A stretch of DNA of 64,000 nucleotides from Conexibacter arvalis (GCF_014199525.1 NZ_JACHNU010000010.1:1-64000); one strand, 5' to 3'. Shown: positions 28,739 to 37,548, numbered from the stretch's first letter. Numbers and translations: made by a program. Notes: a model not told the origin generated them from the letters alone.

Positions 28739-29270
28739 CCTGCGCGCCCTGTGCTCGCGCGCGCTGATCGCAGCCGCGCTGGCGGCGCTGACCGCCTGGC
28801 TGGCGGCCGGCGCGACGACCGCGACCGCCGCGCAGCCCGGCGCCGGTGAGCGCCCGGTCGCGAGCGCCGCCGCGAAGGCCCGCTTCGGCCCGGCCGTCCT
28901 CGCCGAGCTGAACCGCGTGCGGGCGAAGCGAGGGCTCGGACCGGTCGTCGCCGACCGCCGCATGAGCCGCACGGCCGCGGCCCACTCGCGCGACATGGCC
29001 CGGCGCGGCTACTTCGCGCACGGCGCCTGGGGCGGCCGCGTCGCACGCGCCTCCGGGGCGCGCCAGGTCGGCGAGGTGATCGCCTGGCTGGCCCGCTCCC
29101 GCCCGGGGCGCGAGGCGCGCGCGGTCGTGCGCGGCTGGCTGCGCTCGCCGTCGCACCGCCACATCGTGCTCGACGGCCGCTTCAAGCGGGTCGGCGTCGG
29201 CCGCGCGCCCAGCCGCGTCCGCGGCGTGAAGGCCGCGATCTACACCGTCGACTGGGCCTCCGCGCGCTGA
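28713..29270 (+). CDS. secreted CAP-domain (SCP/PR1-like) protein
   Basis: 185 residues from TTG 28713, the only usual start that keeps the signal peptide (ALIAAALAALTAWLAAGATT, cut near TAA). The mature part is a CAP domain: ELNRVRAKRGLGPVVADRRM, then AAAHSRDMARRGYFAHGAWG with the conserved His and the YF-H pattern, GEVIAW with the conserved Glu, and SPSHRHIVLDGRFKRVGVG with the second His. The four cavity residues are present. Bacterial CAP proteins are exported and of uncertain activity. It overlaps the hydrolase gene, suggesting co-transcription. Confidence 0.85.
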   Translation: MPPSSRTTDLRALCSRALIAAALAALTAWLAAGATTATAAQPGAGERPVASAAAKARFGPAVLAELNRVRAKRGLGPVVADRRMSRTAAAHSRDMARRGYFAHGAWGGRVARASGARQVGEVIAWLARSRPGREARAVVRGWLRSPSHRHIVLDGRFKRVGVGRAPSRVRGVKAAIYTVDWASAR

Positions 29271-29311
29271 CGGGGCGCCGGTCGCCGCGCCGGTCGGGCC
29301 GCGCGGCCGGC

Positions 29312-29317
29312 TAGCCT
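29312..29317 (+). promoter_or_regulatory. -10 box TAGCCT
   Basis: Ten bases before ATG 29328; probable leaderless or very short leader. Confidence 0.45.
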
Positions 29318-29327
29318 CACCGTCCGC

Positions 29328-31037
29328 ATGGCGAGCCTCAGCTCACCTCCGGAGGCCGGTGCGACCGTCGCGCCCGGCCCGTCCCGGCCGGCCGCCGACG
29401 GCGCCGCCCGACCGGCGCGCGCGACGCTCGCCGCCCCGATCGCGCTCGCCGCCGCGCTGGCGGCGGTCTACCTGATCTGGGCGCCGCCGAGCATCGACCT
29501 CGCCGCGGGCGAGTACCGCAGCTGGCTGTTCGGCCGCGAGGGCCTCTCGCTGTGGGACCTGCAGTGGTACGCCGGCCACCACATGCCGGGGTACAGCGTC
29601 CTCTTCCCGCCGCTCGGCTCGCTGCTGGGCCCGCGGCTGCTGGGCGCGCTCTGCGCCGTCGCGGCCGCGGCGCTGTTCGCGCTGCTGGCGCGTCGCCGCT
29701 TCGGCGACGCCGCGTTGCTCGGCGCGCTGTGGTTCGCGGCCGGGACGGCGACGATCCTGCTGAGCGGGCGGCTCACCTTCGGGCTCGGGCTCGTGCCGGC
29801 ACTCGGCGCGCTGCTCGCGCTCGCGCACGGCAGGCGCGCCGGCGCCGCCGTGCTCGCGGTCGCCAGCGCGCTTGCCAGCCCGGTCGCCGCCGTCTTCCTC
29901 GCGATGGCGACGACGGCGTGGGCGCTCGCCGAGCCGTGGCCGCGGGGGCGCGACGCGCGCCGCCCGTGGTGGCGGGAGCTGGGGACCGAGCGCCGCCTCA
30001 CCGGCCTGGCGATCGCCGCCGCCGCGGTCGTTCCGGTCGGGCTGCTCTCCTTCGCCTTCCCGGAGGGCGGCAGGGAGCCGTTCGTGCTGTCGGCCTACTG
30101 GCCGGTGCCGGCGACCGTCGCCGCCGCGCTGCTGCTGTGGCCGCGCGAGCAGCGGACGCTGCGGATCGGCGCCGTCCTCTACCTGCTCGGCTGCACCGCC
30201 GCCTTCGTGCTCGACACGCCGGTCGGCGGCAACGCCGCGCGGCTCGGCGCGCTCGTCGCCGGGCCGCTGTTCGCGCTGCTGCTGTGGCGCCGGCGCCCGC
30301 TGGCGCTCGCGCTGGTCGCGCTGCCGCTGCTCTACTGGCAGTGGACCGCTGCCATCCACGACGTGACCGTCACGCACGGCGACCGCAGCGTCGAGCGCTC
30401 CTTCTACGCCCCGCTGCTGGCGCAGCTGGAGGCGCGCGACCCCGGCGGCATCTCCGGGCGGGTCGAGATCCCCTTCACGAAGCTGCACTGGGAGGCGCGC
30501 TGGGTCGCGCCGAGGCATGCGCTCGCGCGCGGCTGGCTGCGGCAGTACGACCACAAGGCCAACGCGCTCTTCTACGAGGGCGAGCTGACGCCGGAGCGCT
30601 ACGAGGCGTGGCTGCGGCGCAACGCCGTCCGCTGGGTCGCGCTGCCCGACACGACGCTCGACTACTCGGCGCGGCGCGAGGCCGAGCTGGTCGAGGGCGG
30701 GCTGCCGTTCCTGCGCGAGGTGTGGCGCGACGCCGACTGGCGGCTGTTCGAGGTGCGCGACGCCGCGCCGCTCGCCGAGGGCGCCGGCGCGCGCGTCACG
30801 CGGCTCGGCCACGACGCGGTGACGCTCTCGGTCGAGCGGCCGGGGACGGTGCGGCTGCGGATGCACTGGACGCCGTACTGGCGCGTGGCGGAGGGCGACG
30901 CCTGCGTCGCGCCGGCGCCGGCGCCCGACGGCGAGGACCAGACCGAGCTGCGCGTGCGCCGGGGCGGCGAGATCCGCCTCGTGACGAGCTTCTCGCTCGG
31001 CCGCGTCGGCGCGAGCAGCCCCCGCTGCTCCGGCTGA
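29328..31037 (+). CDS. polytopic membrane protein with soluble C-terminal domain
   Basis: 569 residues. About ten hydrophobic segments lie between residues 35 and 340 (for example LGALCAVAAAALFALLARRR, VALPLLYWQW). A roughly 220-residue soluble domain follows. An early periplasmic-type loop has SIDLAAGEYRSWLFGREGLS then LQWYAGHHMPGYSVLFPPLG, reminiscent of GT-C membrane glycosyltransferases, and the C-terminal domain RWVALPDTTLDYSARREAEL is also seen in such proteins. The classic DxD/EXD loop is not evident, so glycosyl transfer is inference. It is followed by the inositol-lipid genes but separated from them by 112 bp with a new promoter. Confidence 0.6.
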   Translation: MASLSSPPEAGATVAPGPSRPAADGAARPARATLAAPIALAAALAAVYLIWAPPSIDLAAGEYRSWLFGREGLSLWDLQWYAGHHMPGYSVLFPPLGSLLGPRLLGALCAVAAAALFALLARRRFGDAALLGALWFAAGTATILLSGRLTFGLGLVPALGALLALAHGRRAGAAVLAVASALASPVAAVFLAMATTAWALAEPWPRGRDARRPWWRELGTERRLTGLAIAAAAVVPVGLLSFAFPEGGREPFVLSAYWPVPATVAAALLLWPREQRTLRIGAVLYLLGCTAAFVLDTPVGGNAARLGALVAGPLFALLLWRRRPLALALVALPLLYWQWTAAIHDVTVTHGDRSVERSFYAPLLAQLEARDPGGISGRVEIPFTKLHWEARWVAPRHALARGWLRQYDHKANALFYEGELTPERYEAWLRRNAVRWVALPDTTLDYSARREAELVEGGLPFLREVWRDADWRLFEVRDAAPLAEGAGARVTRLGHDAVTLSVERPGTVRLRMHWTPYWRVAEGDACVAPAPAPDGEDQTELRVRRGGEIRLVTSFSLGRVGASSPRCSG

Positions 31038-31131
31038 GCCGCCGGCGCGGGCGTCGGCGCCCTGGTGCGGGCAGCCGCACCGAGGGAGCCGGTCAACCCC
31101 CGTTCTGCGGGAAGGGGACCGCGATCCGAGC

Positions 31132-31137
31132 TAGGAT
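31132..31137 (+). promoter_or_regulatory. -10 box TAGGAT of the inositol-lipid genes
   Basis: Located 12 bases before ATG 31150. Confidence 0.45.
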
Positions 31138-31149
31138 GCGGGATTCCGC

Positions 31150-31929
31150 ATGATTCGATCGCTTCGCAACTTCGAGCAGCGGGTGCTCCCCCACGGCATC
31201 GGAGATCTCCTCCGGCAGCTCGCGCTCTTCGCAGCCGCCTACTACGGCTACCAGATCGTTCGCGGCCTGGCCGACGGCAAGGGCGCCGTCGCCGCTTGGA
31301 ACGCGACGAAGATCATCAACCTCGAGCACAGCCTCAACATCTTCATCGAGCCGCACGTGCAGGCGTGGGCGGCGAGCACGGGCTGGATCGCCGACTTCGC
31401 GGCGTGGATGTACATCAACTCCCACTTCGTCGTGACGGTCGGCTCGCTCGCCTTCATCTACCTGTTCCGCAACGAGGCGTTCTACTTCGTGCGGAACATG
31501 TTCATGATCGCGATGGGGATCGCGCTCGTCGGCTACGCCGCCTTCCCGACGGCGCCCCCGCGGCTGATGCCGGAGTGGGGCTTCACCGACACCGTCGCGG
31601 CGTTCACCGGCATGCGGGTCGAGAACGAGCCGGTCAGCGCGCTGCTGAACCTCTATGCCGCGGTGCCGTCGATGCACTGCTGCTTCGCGCTGATGATCGG
31701 CTGGACGATGGCGCGCCTGGTCAGACCCAAGCCGCTGAAGGTCGTCTGGTTCCTGTATCCCTTCATGGTGATGTTCGTCGTCGTCGCGACCGGCAACCAC
31801 TACGTGCTCGACGCCGTCCTCGGCGCGGCCACCGCCGGCATCTCCGCGCTGCTCGCGCAGCAGCTGCTCGCCCGCTGGCGGCCGCAGGCGTGGTCGTTCC
31901 AGACCGCCCGGGTCGAGGCGACCGTCTGA
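31150..31929 (+). CDS. PAP2-superfamily membrane enzyme (inositol phosphotransferase-like)
   Basis: 259 residues, about six membrane helices. The PAP2 active-site elements are YAAFPTAPPRLMPEWG, AAVPSMHCCFALMIG with the SMH motif and its catalytic His, and VATGNHYVLDAVLGA with the second His. This pattern is that of the PAP2_3 group that includes inositol phosphorylceramide synthase, rather than simple lipid phosphatases. The stop overlaps the ATG of a CDP-alcohol phosphatidyltransferase (TGATG), and inositol phosphate synthase follows, so a role in inositol-phospholipid head-group transfer or dephosphorylation is likely. Confidence 0.8.
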   Translation: MIRSLRNFEQRVLPHGIGDLLRQLALFAAAYYGYQIVRGLADGKGAVAAWNATKIINLEHSLNIFIEPHVQAWAASTGWIADFAAWMYINSHFVVTVGSLAFIYLFRNEAFYFVRNMFMIAMGIALVGYAAFPTAPPRLMPEWGFTDTVAAFTGMRVENEPVSALLNLYAAVPSMHCCFALMIGWTMARLVRPKPLKVVWFLYPFMVMFVVVATGNHYVLDAVLGAATAGISALLAQQLLARWRPQAWSFQTARVEATV

Positions 31930-32570
31930 TGTCGGCACAGCAGCCCGACGAGCGCCGCCGCCGCGGCGGCGAGCCGCGCGCCCGCGGCGAGCTCTCGGAG
32001 ACCGTCCGCAACAAGCTGATCGAGTCGCGGCTGACGCCGAACGCGATCTCGCTGACCGGCCTCGTCGGCAACGTCGTCGCGGCGGTGCTGGTGTGGCAGA
32101 GGTACTTCTTCCTCGCCGGCATCGCCTTCATCCTTGGCTCGGTGATGGACACGCTCGACGGCCGCTACTCGCGCATGTCGGGCAAGGGGACGCCGTTCGG
32201 CGCCTTCCTCGACTCGACCCTCGACCGCGTCGAGGAGGGGATCGTGCTCGCCGCGGTCGCCTGGTACTTCTCGACGCAGGGCGACGACGTCGCCGTCGCC
32301 GCGGTCGTCGTCGCGGTCCTCTTCTCGCTGATGGTCTCCTACACCCGCGCCCGCGCCGAGGCGCTCGGCGTCGAGTGCAAGGTCGGCATCGCCAGCCGCG
32401 CCGTGCGCGTCGTGATCCTCTCGGTCGGCCTGCTGTTCGCGAAGGGCGCCGGGCTGGGCGACTTCGAGCTGCTCGCCCCGGCCGTGTACGTGCTCGCGGC
32501 GCTGGCCGTCTTCACCACCTTCCAACGCATCTTCCACGTTCGCAAGCAGCTCATGCGACCGGCGCCGTAG
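31929..32570 (+). CDS. CDP-alcohol phosphatidyltransferase (phosphatidylinositol phosphate synthase-like)
   Basis: 213 residues. The signature D-x2-DG-x3-R-x8-G-x3-D-x3-D is complete: MDTLDGRYSRMSGKG followed by TPFGAFLDSTLDRV. About five to six hydrophobic segments follow. In actinobacteria the enzyme that makes phosphatidylinositol phosphate from CDP-diacylglycerol and inositol-1-phosphate has this form. The neighbour 84 bp downstream makes inositol-1-phosphate, so this assignment is well supported by context. The N-terminal 30 residues are charged and disordered. Confidence 0.85.
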   Translation: MSAQQPDERRRRGGEPRARGELSETVRNKLIESRLTPNAISLTGLVGNVVAAVLVWQRYFFLAGIAFILGSVMDTLDGRYSRMSGKGTPFGAFLDSTLDRVEEGIVLAAVAWYFSTQGDDVAVAAVVVAVLFSLMVSYTRARAEALGVECKVGIASRAVRVVILSVGLLFAKGAGLGDFELLAPAVYVLAALAVFTTFQRIFHVRKQLMRPAP

Positions 32571-32653
32571 GCGCCGCCGCGCAGGCATCTGTGTAACCAG
32601 CGTCGCCTGTCGGGGTCTCTCCCGACTAGATCCTTCAGGAGGAACCACCCCAA

Positions 32654-33823
32654 GTGACCGCTCATACCAACGGCGCCAGCCGCTACCAGGCCGACAAGGT
32701 CCGCGTCGCGATCATCGGCGTCGGGAACTGCGCCAACTCGTTCATCCAGGGCGTCCAGTACTACAAGGACGCCGACCCGAGCGAGCGCGTCCCCGGCCTG
32801 ATGCACGTCGACCTCGGCGGCTACCACGTCCGCGACATCGAGTTCACGGCGGCCTTCGACATCGACGCCGACAAGGTCGGCAAGGACCTCGGCGAGGCGA
32901 TCTGGTCGGGCCAGAACGACACGATCAGATTCGCCGACGTGCCGAAGCTCGGCGTCACGGTCCACCGCGGCATGACGCACGACGGCCTCGGCAAGTACCT
33001 GTCGCAGAAGATCAGAAAGGCCGAGGGCCCGACGGCCGACATCGTCCAGATCCTCAAGGACACGAAGACCGACGTCGTCGTCTCCTACCTGCCGGTCGGC
33101 TCCGAGCAGGCGACGAAGTGGTACGTCGAGCAGGTGATCGAGGCCGGCTGCGGCTTCGTCAACTGCATCCCGGTCTTCATCGCCAGCGAGACCTACTGGG
33201 ACGACCGCTTCAAGAGAGCGAACCTCCCGATCGTCGGCGACGACATCAAGTCGCAGGTCGGCGCGACGATCACGCACCGCAACCTCGCCCGCCTCTTCCA
33301 CGAGCGCGGCGTCAAGCTCGAGCACACCTCGCAGCTGAACGTCGGCGGCAACATGGACTTCTTCAACATGCTCGAGCGCGAGCGCCTCGAGTCGAAGAAG
33401 ATCTCCAAGACCAACGCCGTCACCTCGGTCGCCGGCGTCGAACTGCCGGAGAAGGACGTCCACGTCGGCCCCTCCGACTACGTGCCGTGGCTGACCGACC
33501 GCAAGTGGGCCCACATCCGCCTCGAGGGCAGAGCGTTCGGCGACGTGCCGCTGATCGCTGAGCTGAAGCTCGAGGTGTGGGACTCGCCGAACTCGGCCGG
33601 CATCGTCACCGACGCCGTGCGCTGCTGCAAGCTGGCGCTCAACCACGGCGTCGGCGGCCAGCTCGACGGCCCCAGCTCGTACCTGATGAAGTCGCCGCAG
33701 AACCAGCGCCCCGACGACGAGGCGCGCGACGCGACCGAGCGCTTCATCGCCGAGCACGCGAAGCGGCCGGGCACCGAGCCGACCGGCATCAGCGCCCCGG
33801 AGAAGGCTGCGGACGCCAACTAG
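32654..33823 (+). CDS. ino1: myo-inositol-1-phosphate synthase
   Basis: 389 residues. Converts glucose-6-phosphate to inositol-1-phosphate with NAD. GTG start with a strong ribosome-binding site AGGAGG about 12 bases upstream. Rossmann motif [20 protein letters not shown]; the catalytic region contains [40 protein letters not shown] and [12 protein letters not shown], as in the prokaryotic-type enzyme of mycobacteria. C-terminal 30 residues are an unconserved tail. At least four arginines use AGA. It supplies the phosphatidyltransferase upstream and possibly the glycosyltransferase-PHP protein downstream. Confidence 0.95.
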   Translation: MTAHTNGASRYQADKVRVAIIGVGNCANSFIQGVQYYKDADPSERVPGLMHVDLGGYHVRDIEFTAAFDIDADKVGKDLGEAIWSGQNDTIRFADVPKLGVTVHRGMTHDGLGKYLSQKIRKAEGPTADIVQILKDTKTDVVVSYLPVGSEQATKWYVEQVIEAGCGFVNCIPVFIASETYWDDRFKRANLPIVGDDIKSQVGATITHRNLARLFHERGVKLEHTSQLNVGGNMDFFNMLERERLESKKISKTNAVTSVAGVELPEKDVHVGPSDYVPWLTDRKWAHIRLEGRAFGDVPLIAELKLEVWDSPNSAGIVTDAVRCCKLALNHGVGGQLDGPSSYLMKSPQNQRPDDEARDATERFIAEHAKRPGTEPTGISAPEKAADAN

Positions 33824-33896
33824 GCGCCGCGCCGTCGGCACGTTGCTTCCGAGCGGCCCGGTGCGCAGCACCGGGCCGTTCGCGTTCCCGGCCCTC

Positions 33897-33902
33897 TATC
33901 CT
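33897..33902 (+). promoter_or_regulatory. -10 box TATCCT
   Basis: Eight bases before GTG 33911; leaderless start of the glycosyltransferase-PHP gene. Confidence 0.45.
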
Positions 33903-33910
33903 CTGCTGCC

Positions 33911-35833
33911 GTGTCGGAGCGCTTCGCGATCGCCCAGGTCACGCCCTACGCCTGGGAGGCGCCGCACGACGTCAACCGCGCCGTCGCGCGCGTCGCCGAC
34001 GAGCTCGCCGCTCGCGGCCACCGGGTCGTCGTCGTCGCGCCGTCGCAGTCGAGCGCGCTCGTGCGCGCCTCGCGCAGCGCGATCCGCGCGGCCCGCAGCG
34101 ACCCGGCGTCGTTGCTGGAGGGGACCGGCGACGGCTTCCCGCGCGTGCTCGCGGTCGGCGAGGTGCTGCCGTTCTCGCCGTCGCGGCGGCGAGCCGTCGC
34201 CCTGCCGATCGACGTCGCCCGCACGATCGAGGAGTTCTTCACCGTCGCGCCGCTCGACGTCGCGCACATCCACGAGCCGTTCGCGCCGAGCGCCGCCAGC
34301 GCCGCGCTGCGCCACTCGCGCGCGCTCAACGTCGGCTCCTTCCACTCGACGACCGAGCGCGTCCTCTCGACGCAGGTCGCGCGCCGCGTCGTCGAGCTGT
34401 TCCTCGGCCGCCTCGACGCGCGCGTCGCCAGCTACGACGCGACCCGCGAGCTGCTGCAGCGGTGGTTCCCGGCCGACTACCGCGTGATCCTGCCGGGCGC
34501 CGACGCCCCCCGCACCGCCGCCGCCGCCGTGCGCGCCGGCGCGGCCGCCGGCCCCGAGCTGGTGCTGATCTCCGACGAGGAGCGCCCAGCCGTCCGCACC
34601 TTCCTGCGCGCGCTGCGCAGGCTGCCGCTCGACCGCCCGTGGCACGCGACCGTCTGGTCGCCGCGCGGCACGCAGCCGCCCGGCGCGCTGCGGCGCGAGC
34701 TGCGCGAGCGCGTCACGTTCGCCGGCCCCGACGACGCCGACCCGGGCGCGCTGCTGGCGGCAGCCGACGTGGTCGTGCGCGCCTCTGCCGGCGCCGCGCC
34801 CGCGCCGAGCGGGCTGCTGAGCGGGATCGCCGCCGGCGCGGTCCCGGTCGTCGCGCGACTGCCGGTCTACGAGGAGCTGATCGACGACGGCGGCCACGGC
34901 CTGCTGTTCGAGCCCGGCGACGTCGAGACGCTCGCCGCCCAGCTGCAGCGGCTGATCGCCGACCCGGCGCTGCTGGCGCGCCTGCGCGACGGCGCGCAGC
35001 CGCTGCGCGAGCGGCTGACGTGGTCGCGCGTCGTCGACGAGCTGGAGCGGGTCTACGGCGAGCTGATCGCCCGCCGCCACGACGGCCGCGGCGACCCGAC
35101 CGTGCGCGCGAAGGTCGCCGGACGGCCGCTGATCGACGTCGACCTGCACATGCACACCGACCACTCGGGCGACTGCGCGACGCCGGTCGAGCTGCTGCTG
35201 GCGACGGCGAAGGCGAGAGGGCTCGGCGCGATCGCCGTCACCGACCACAACGAGATCTCCGGCGCGCTGGAGGCGCAGGCGAAGGCCGAGGGGATCAAGG
35301 TGATCGTCGGCGAGGAGGTCAAGACGAAGGACCAGGGCGAGGTGATCGGCCTCTTCATCAGGGAGAAGATCCCGCGCGGCATGTCCCTGCAGGAGACGAT
35401 CGCCGAGATCAAGCGCCAGGGCGGCCTCGTCTACGTCCCCCACCCCTTCGACCGGATGCACGCGGTGCCCGACTACGAGCACCTGCTCGACGTGCTCCAC
35501 GACGTCGACGCGATCGAGGTCTTCAACCCGCGGATCGCGATCCACGAGTTCAACGAGGAGGCGGTCCGCTTCGCGGCCAAGTACCGGATCCCGGCCGGCG
35601 CCGGCTCCGACGCCCACGTCGCGCAGGGGCTCGGCTCGGTGCGGATCCGCATGCCCGACTTCGACGGCCCGGACGAGTTCATGGAGTCGCTGCGCGAGGC
35701 CGACATCGTCCGCACCCCCGCGAGCCTCTTCTACGTGCAGGCGCTGAAGTTCCTGCAGACGAAGGCGACCCCGCCGCCGGCGCGCAGAGCCGCGCGCGAG
35801 CGACGGGTGCGGCGGGCGGCGCGCAAGTCCTGA
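33911..35833 (+). CDS. fusion of GT4-type glycosyltransferase and PHP phosphoesterase
   Basis: 640 residues. Residues ~1-390 are a GT-B glycosyltransferase of family 4: PYAWEAPHDVNRAVARVADE, the GSFHSTTERV region, and a donor-site end VPVVARLPVYEELIDDGGHG. The first Glu of the usual EX7E motif is replaced (GLLSGIAAG), which may lower activity. Residues ~410-625 are a PHP metal phosphoesterase with every ligand motif: DVDLHMHTDHSGDC, VTDHNEISG, VYVPHPFDRMH, GSDAHVAQGLG. The C-terminal tail is basic. Sited right after inositol-1-phosphate synthase, it suggests glycosylation of an inositol phosphate or lipid coupled to phosphate removal (inference). The stop overlaps the next ATG (TGATG). Confidence 0.85.
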   Translation: MSERFAIAQVTPYAWEAPHDVNRAVARVADELAARGHRVVVVAPSQSSALVRASRSAIRAARSDPASLLEGTGDGFPRVLAVGEVLPFSPSRRRAVALPIDVARTIEEFFTVAPLDVAHIHEPFAPSAASAALRHSRALNVGSFHSTTERVLSTQVARRVVELFLGRLDARVASYDATRELLQRWFPADYRVILPGADAPRTAAAAVRAGAAAGPELVLISDEERPAVRTFLRALRRLPLDRPWHATVWSPRGTQPPGALRRELRERVTFAGPDDADPGALLAAADVVVRASAGAAPAPSGLLSGIAAGAVPVVARLPVYEELIDDGGHGLLFEPGDVETLAAQLQRLIADPALLARLRDGAQPLRERLTWSRVVDELERVYGELIARRHDGRGDPTVRAKVAGRPLIDVDLHMHTDHSGDCATPVELLLATAKARGLGAIAVTDHNEISGALEAQAKAEGIKVIVGEEVKTKDQGEVIGLFIREKIPRGMSLQETIAEIKRQGGLVYVPHPFDRMHAVPDYEHLLDVLHDVDAIEVFNPRIAIHEFNEEAVRFAAKYRIPAGAGSDAHVAQGLGSVRIRMPDFDGPDEFMESLREADIVRTPASLFYVQALKFLQTKATPPPARRAARERRVRRAARKS

Positions 35834-36489
35834 TGCACGGGCAGGGAGATGGCGGTGACGCGTCCAATCTTCCCGAGAGCATGCCCGTGACAACAGATGA
35901 CGAGATCCGCGAGAAGTACCTCGAGCGAGCGATCCGCGAGCTGAACCAGCTGACGCGCGAGCTGCAGAGCTGCCCGCACTGCCCGCGCGGCAACCTGATG
36001 CCGGTGCTCGGCTCCGGCCACCCGCAGGCCGACGTCTTCATGATCAAGTACCAGCCGCGCCCCTCGGAGGTCGAGGAGGGAGTGGCCTTCTACGGGCGCT
36101 CCGGCGGCGCGCTGATGAAGTCGCTCAAGCGGCTCCAGATCGACCCGCTCGCCGTCTACGGGACGCTGTGCGTGAAGTGCCCGGTGCACGACCCGGAGCT
36201 CGCCGACCCGGCCTGCGTCGAGCGGATCCTCGAGGAGCTCGCGATCGTGCAGCCGAAGATCGTCGTCGTCATGGGCGAGGACGCGCTGCACGTCGTCAAC
36301 GACCTCGGGATCCCGCTCGCCCGCCACGTCGAGCAGGTCCCGGGCGCGATCCAGCAGCTGACGCCGTCGATCGACGCGCTCTACGTCCCCGACATCGACG
36401 AGGCGCTCGACGAGGAGGGCGCCAAGCGCGCCTTCTGGCGTGCCTTCCGCGTGCTCGGCGACTGGTGGTCGGACCTCCCGCCGTACTGA
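35833..36489 (+). CDS. uracil-DNA glycosylase superfamily protein with altered active site
   Basis: 218 residues from ATG 35833, which overlaps the previous stop; ATG 35881 (202 residues) is an alternative. The fold and iron-sulfur-type cysteines of family 4/5 UDGs are visible: CPHCPRGN, then LCVKCPVHDPELADPACVER, and IVVVMGEDAL. But the catalytic GEAPG-x2-ED motif is replaced by IKYQPRPSEVEEG and the C-terminal HPS motif is absent. The N-terminal 50 residues are helical. It is therefore probably not an ordinary uracil glycosylase; cofactor-binding or a different nucleobase substrate is possible. Coupled to the glycosyltransferase-PHP gene. Confidence 0.7.
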   Translation: MHGQGDGGDASNLPESMPVTTDDEIREKYLERAIRELNQLTRELQSCPHCPRGNLMPVLGSGHPQADVFMIKYQPRPSEVEEGVAFYGRSGGALMKSLKRLQIDPLAVYGTLCVKCPVHDPELADPACVERILEELAIVQPKIVVVMGEDALHVVNDLGIPLARHVEQVPGAIQQLTPSIDALYVPDIDEALDEEGAKRAFWRAFRVLGDWWSDLPPY

Positions 36490-36522
36490 TCGGGGGCGCG
36501 TTGAAGCGCCCCGCGTCGCGGG

Positions 36523-36528
36523 TAGACA
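36523..36528 (+). promoter_or_regulatory. -10 box TAGACA
   Basis: Seven bases before ATG 36536. Confidence 0.35.
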
Positions 36529-36535
36529 CCGCTCC

Positions 36536-36727
36536 ATGGGACTCGAGGAGCAGACGATCGAGGGGCTCGGCGAGACCTGCGAGGTCTGCGGCGCGAGACT
36601 GACCGAGCGCGAGCTGAAGACGGCGCTGGAGAGCGGCGGTCCGATGCTCTGCACGATCCACGCCGCGGAGGTGGTCGAGCTGTCCGAGGAGGACGCGCCG
36701 GCCGGCGGCGGGGCGGCCGGCGAGTAG
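36536..36727 (+). CDS. small zinc-ribbon-like protein
   Basis: 63 residues. CEVCGARL and, 30 residues later, CTIHAAEV could form a C-x2-C / C-x2-H zinc site. The rest is acidic with an Ala/Gly tail. The ATG is set by a -10 box 7 bases upstream. No family recognised. It converges with the DUF4097 gene, 10 bp away. Confidence 0.6.
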   Translation: MGLEEQTIEGLGETCEVCGARLTERELKTALESGGPMLCTIHAAEVVELSEEDAPAGGGAAGE

Positions 36728-36737
36728 GCCGTCCGGC

Positions 36738-37535
36738 TCAGCGCGCGTCGTCGAGGCGCGCGACGTCGACGTTGCCGGAGGAGGTGCGCGCCTCGATCTC
36801 GTGGCGCGAGCGCAGCGACTGGTCGACCGCGACGCTGACGTCGCCCGAGCTCGTGTTGGCCGCCACCGCGTAGGCGAGCGTGCCGGGCACGACGACCGTC
36901 ACGTCGCCCGAGGAGGCGACCGCGCGGACGCGGTCGGGGACGACCTGGGTCCGCACCGTCACGTCGCCGCTGCTCGCCTGCGCGTCGACGGCGCGGCCGC
37001 GGTATCCCTCGACGGTCACGTCGCCGGAGGAGGCCTTGATCCGCAGCGGGCCGGCGAGGTCGACCGCGGTCACGTCGCCCGATCCCGTCGTGAGCACGGA
37101 GCGGCCGGCGAGGCCGCGGCCGGAGACGTCGCCGGAGGCGCCGTGCACCTCGACCTCGAGGTCGCGCGGCACGCGCACCTCGAACTCGGCGTCGCAGCCG
37201 TCGGGGCCGAACGAGCCCCAGAAGCCGCAGCCGCCGGTCAGCTGCAGCGAGCCGTCGCGGAAGCTGTGCTCGACTCTCGGCTTCTTCAGCGCCCAGCTGA
37301 GATGGGTGATCACCTCGACGTCGTCGCGGTCCTCGGCGACGACCGCGATGTCGCCGCTGCCGCCGTTGATGCGCAGCTGCTCGACGTCCGCGTAGGTGCG
37401 GGCGGTGCGCTCGTCCTGATGGACGCTCCAGGCGGCGAAGAAGAGCGCGCCCCAGGCGGCGACGAGGACGCCGAGGGCGACGCAGACGACGATGACCGGG
37501 GTGGGGATGCCTCTGCGGCTGGGGGTGGTGGACAC
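36738..37535 (-). CDS. membrane-anchored DUF4097 beta-solenoid protein
   Basis: 265 residues. One N-terminal transmembrane helix (TPVIVVCVALGVLVAAWGAL) and an extracytoplasmic domain built from repeats of SGDVTV type (ASSGDVTVEGYRGRAVDAQ, SSGDVTVRTQVV, SSGDVSVAVDQS), the hallmark of DUF4097 right-handed beta-helix proteins. Two cysteines near GGCGFWGSFGPDGC may pair. Such proteins often partner with sensor systems; nothing adjacent fits. GTG 37535 is chosen because TATCGT (complement of 37543-37548) lies 7 bases upstream; GTG 37544 would overlap that box. Confidence 0.8.
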   Translation of the reverse strand: MSTTPSRRGIPTPVIVVCVALGVLVAAWGALFFAAWSVHQDERTARTYADVEQLRINGGSGDIAVVAEDRDDVEVITHLSWALKKPRVEHSFRDGSLQLTGGCGFWGSFGPDGCDAEFEVRVPRDLEVEVHGASGDVSGRGLAGRSVLTTGSGDVTAVDLAGPLRIKASSGDVTVEGYRGRAVDAQASSGDVTVRTQVVPDRVRAVASSGDVTVVVPGTLAYAVAANTSSGDVSVAVDQSLRSRHEIEARTSSGNVDVARLDDAR

Positions 37536-37542
37536 GGACGCC

Positions 37543-37548
37543 ACGATA
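37543..37548 (-). promoter_or_regulatory. -10 box TATCGT of the DUF4097 gene
   Basis: Minus strand, 7 bases before GTG 37535. Confidence 0.45.
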
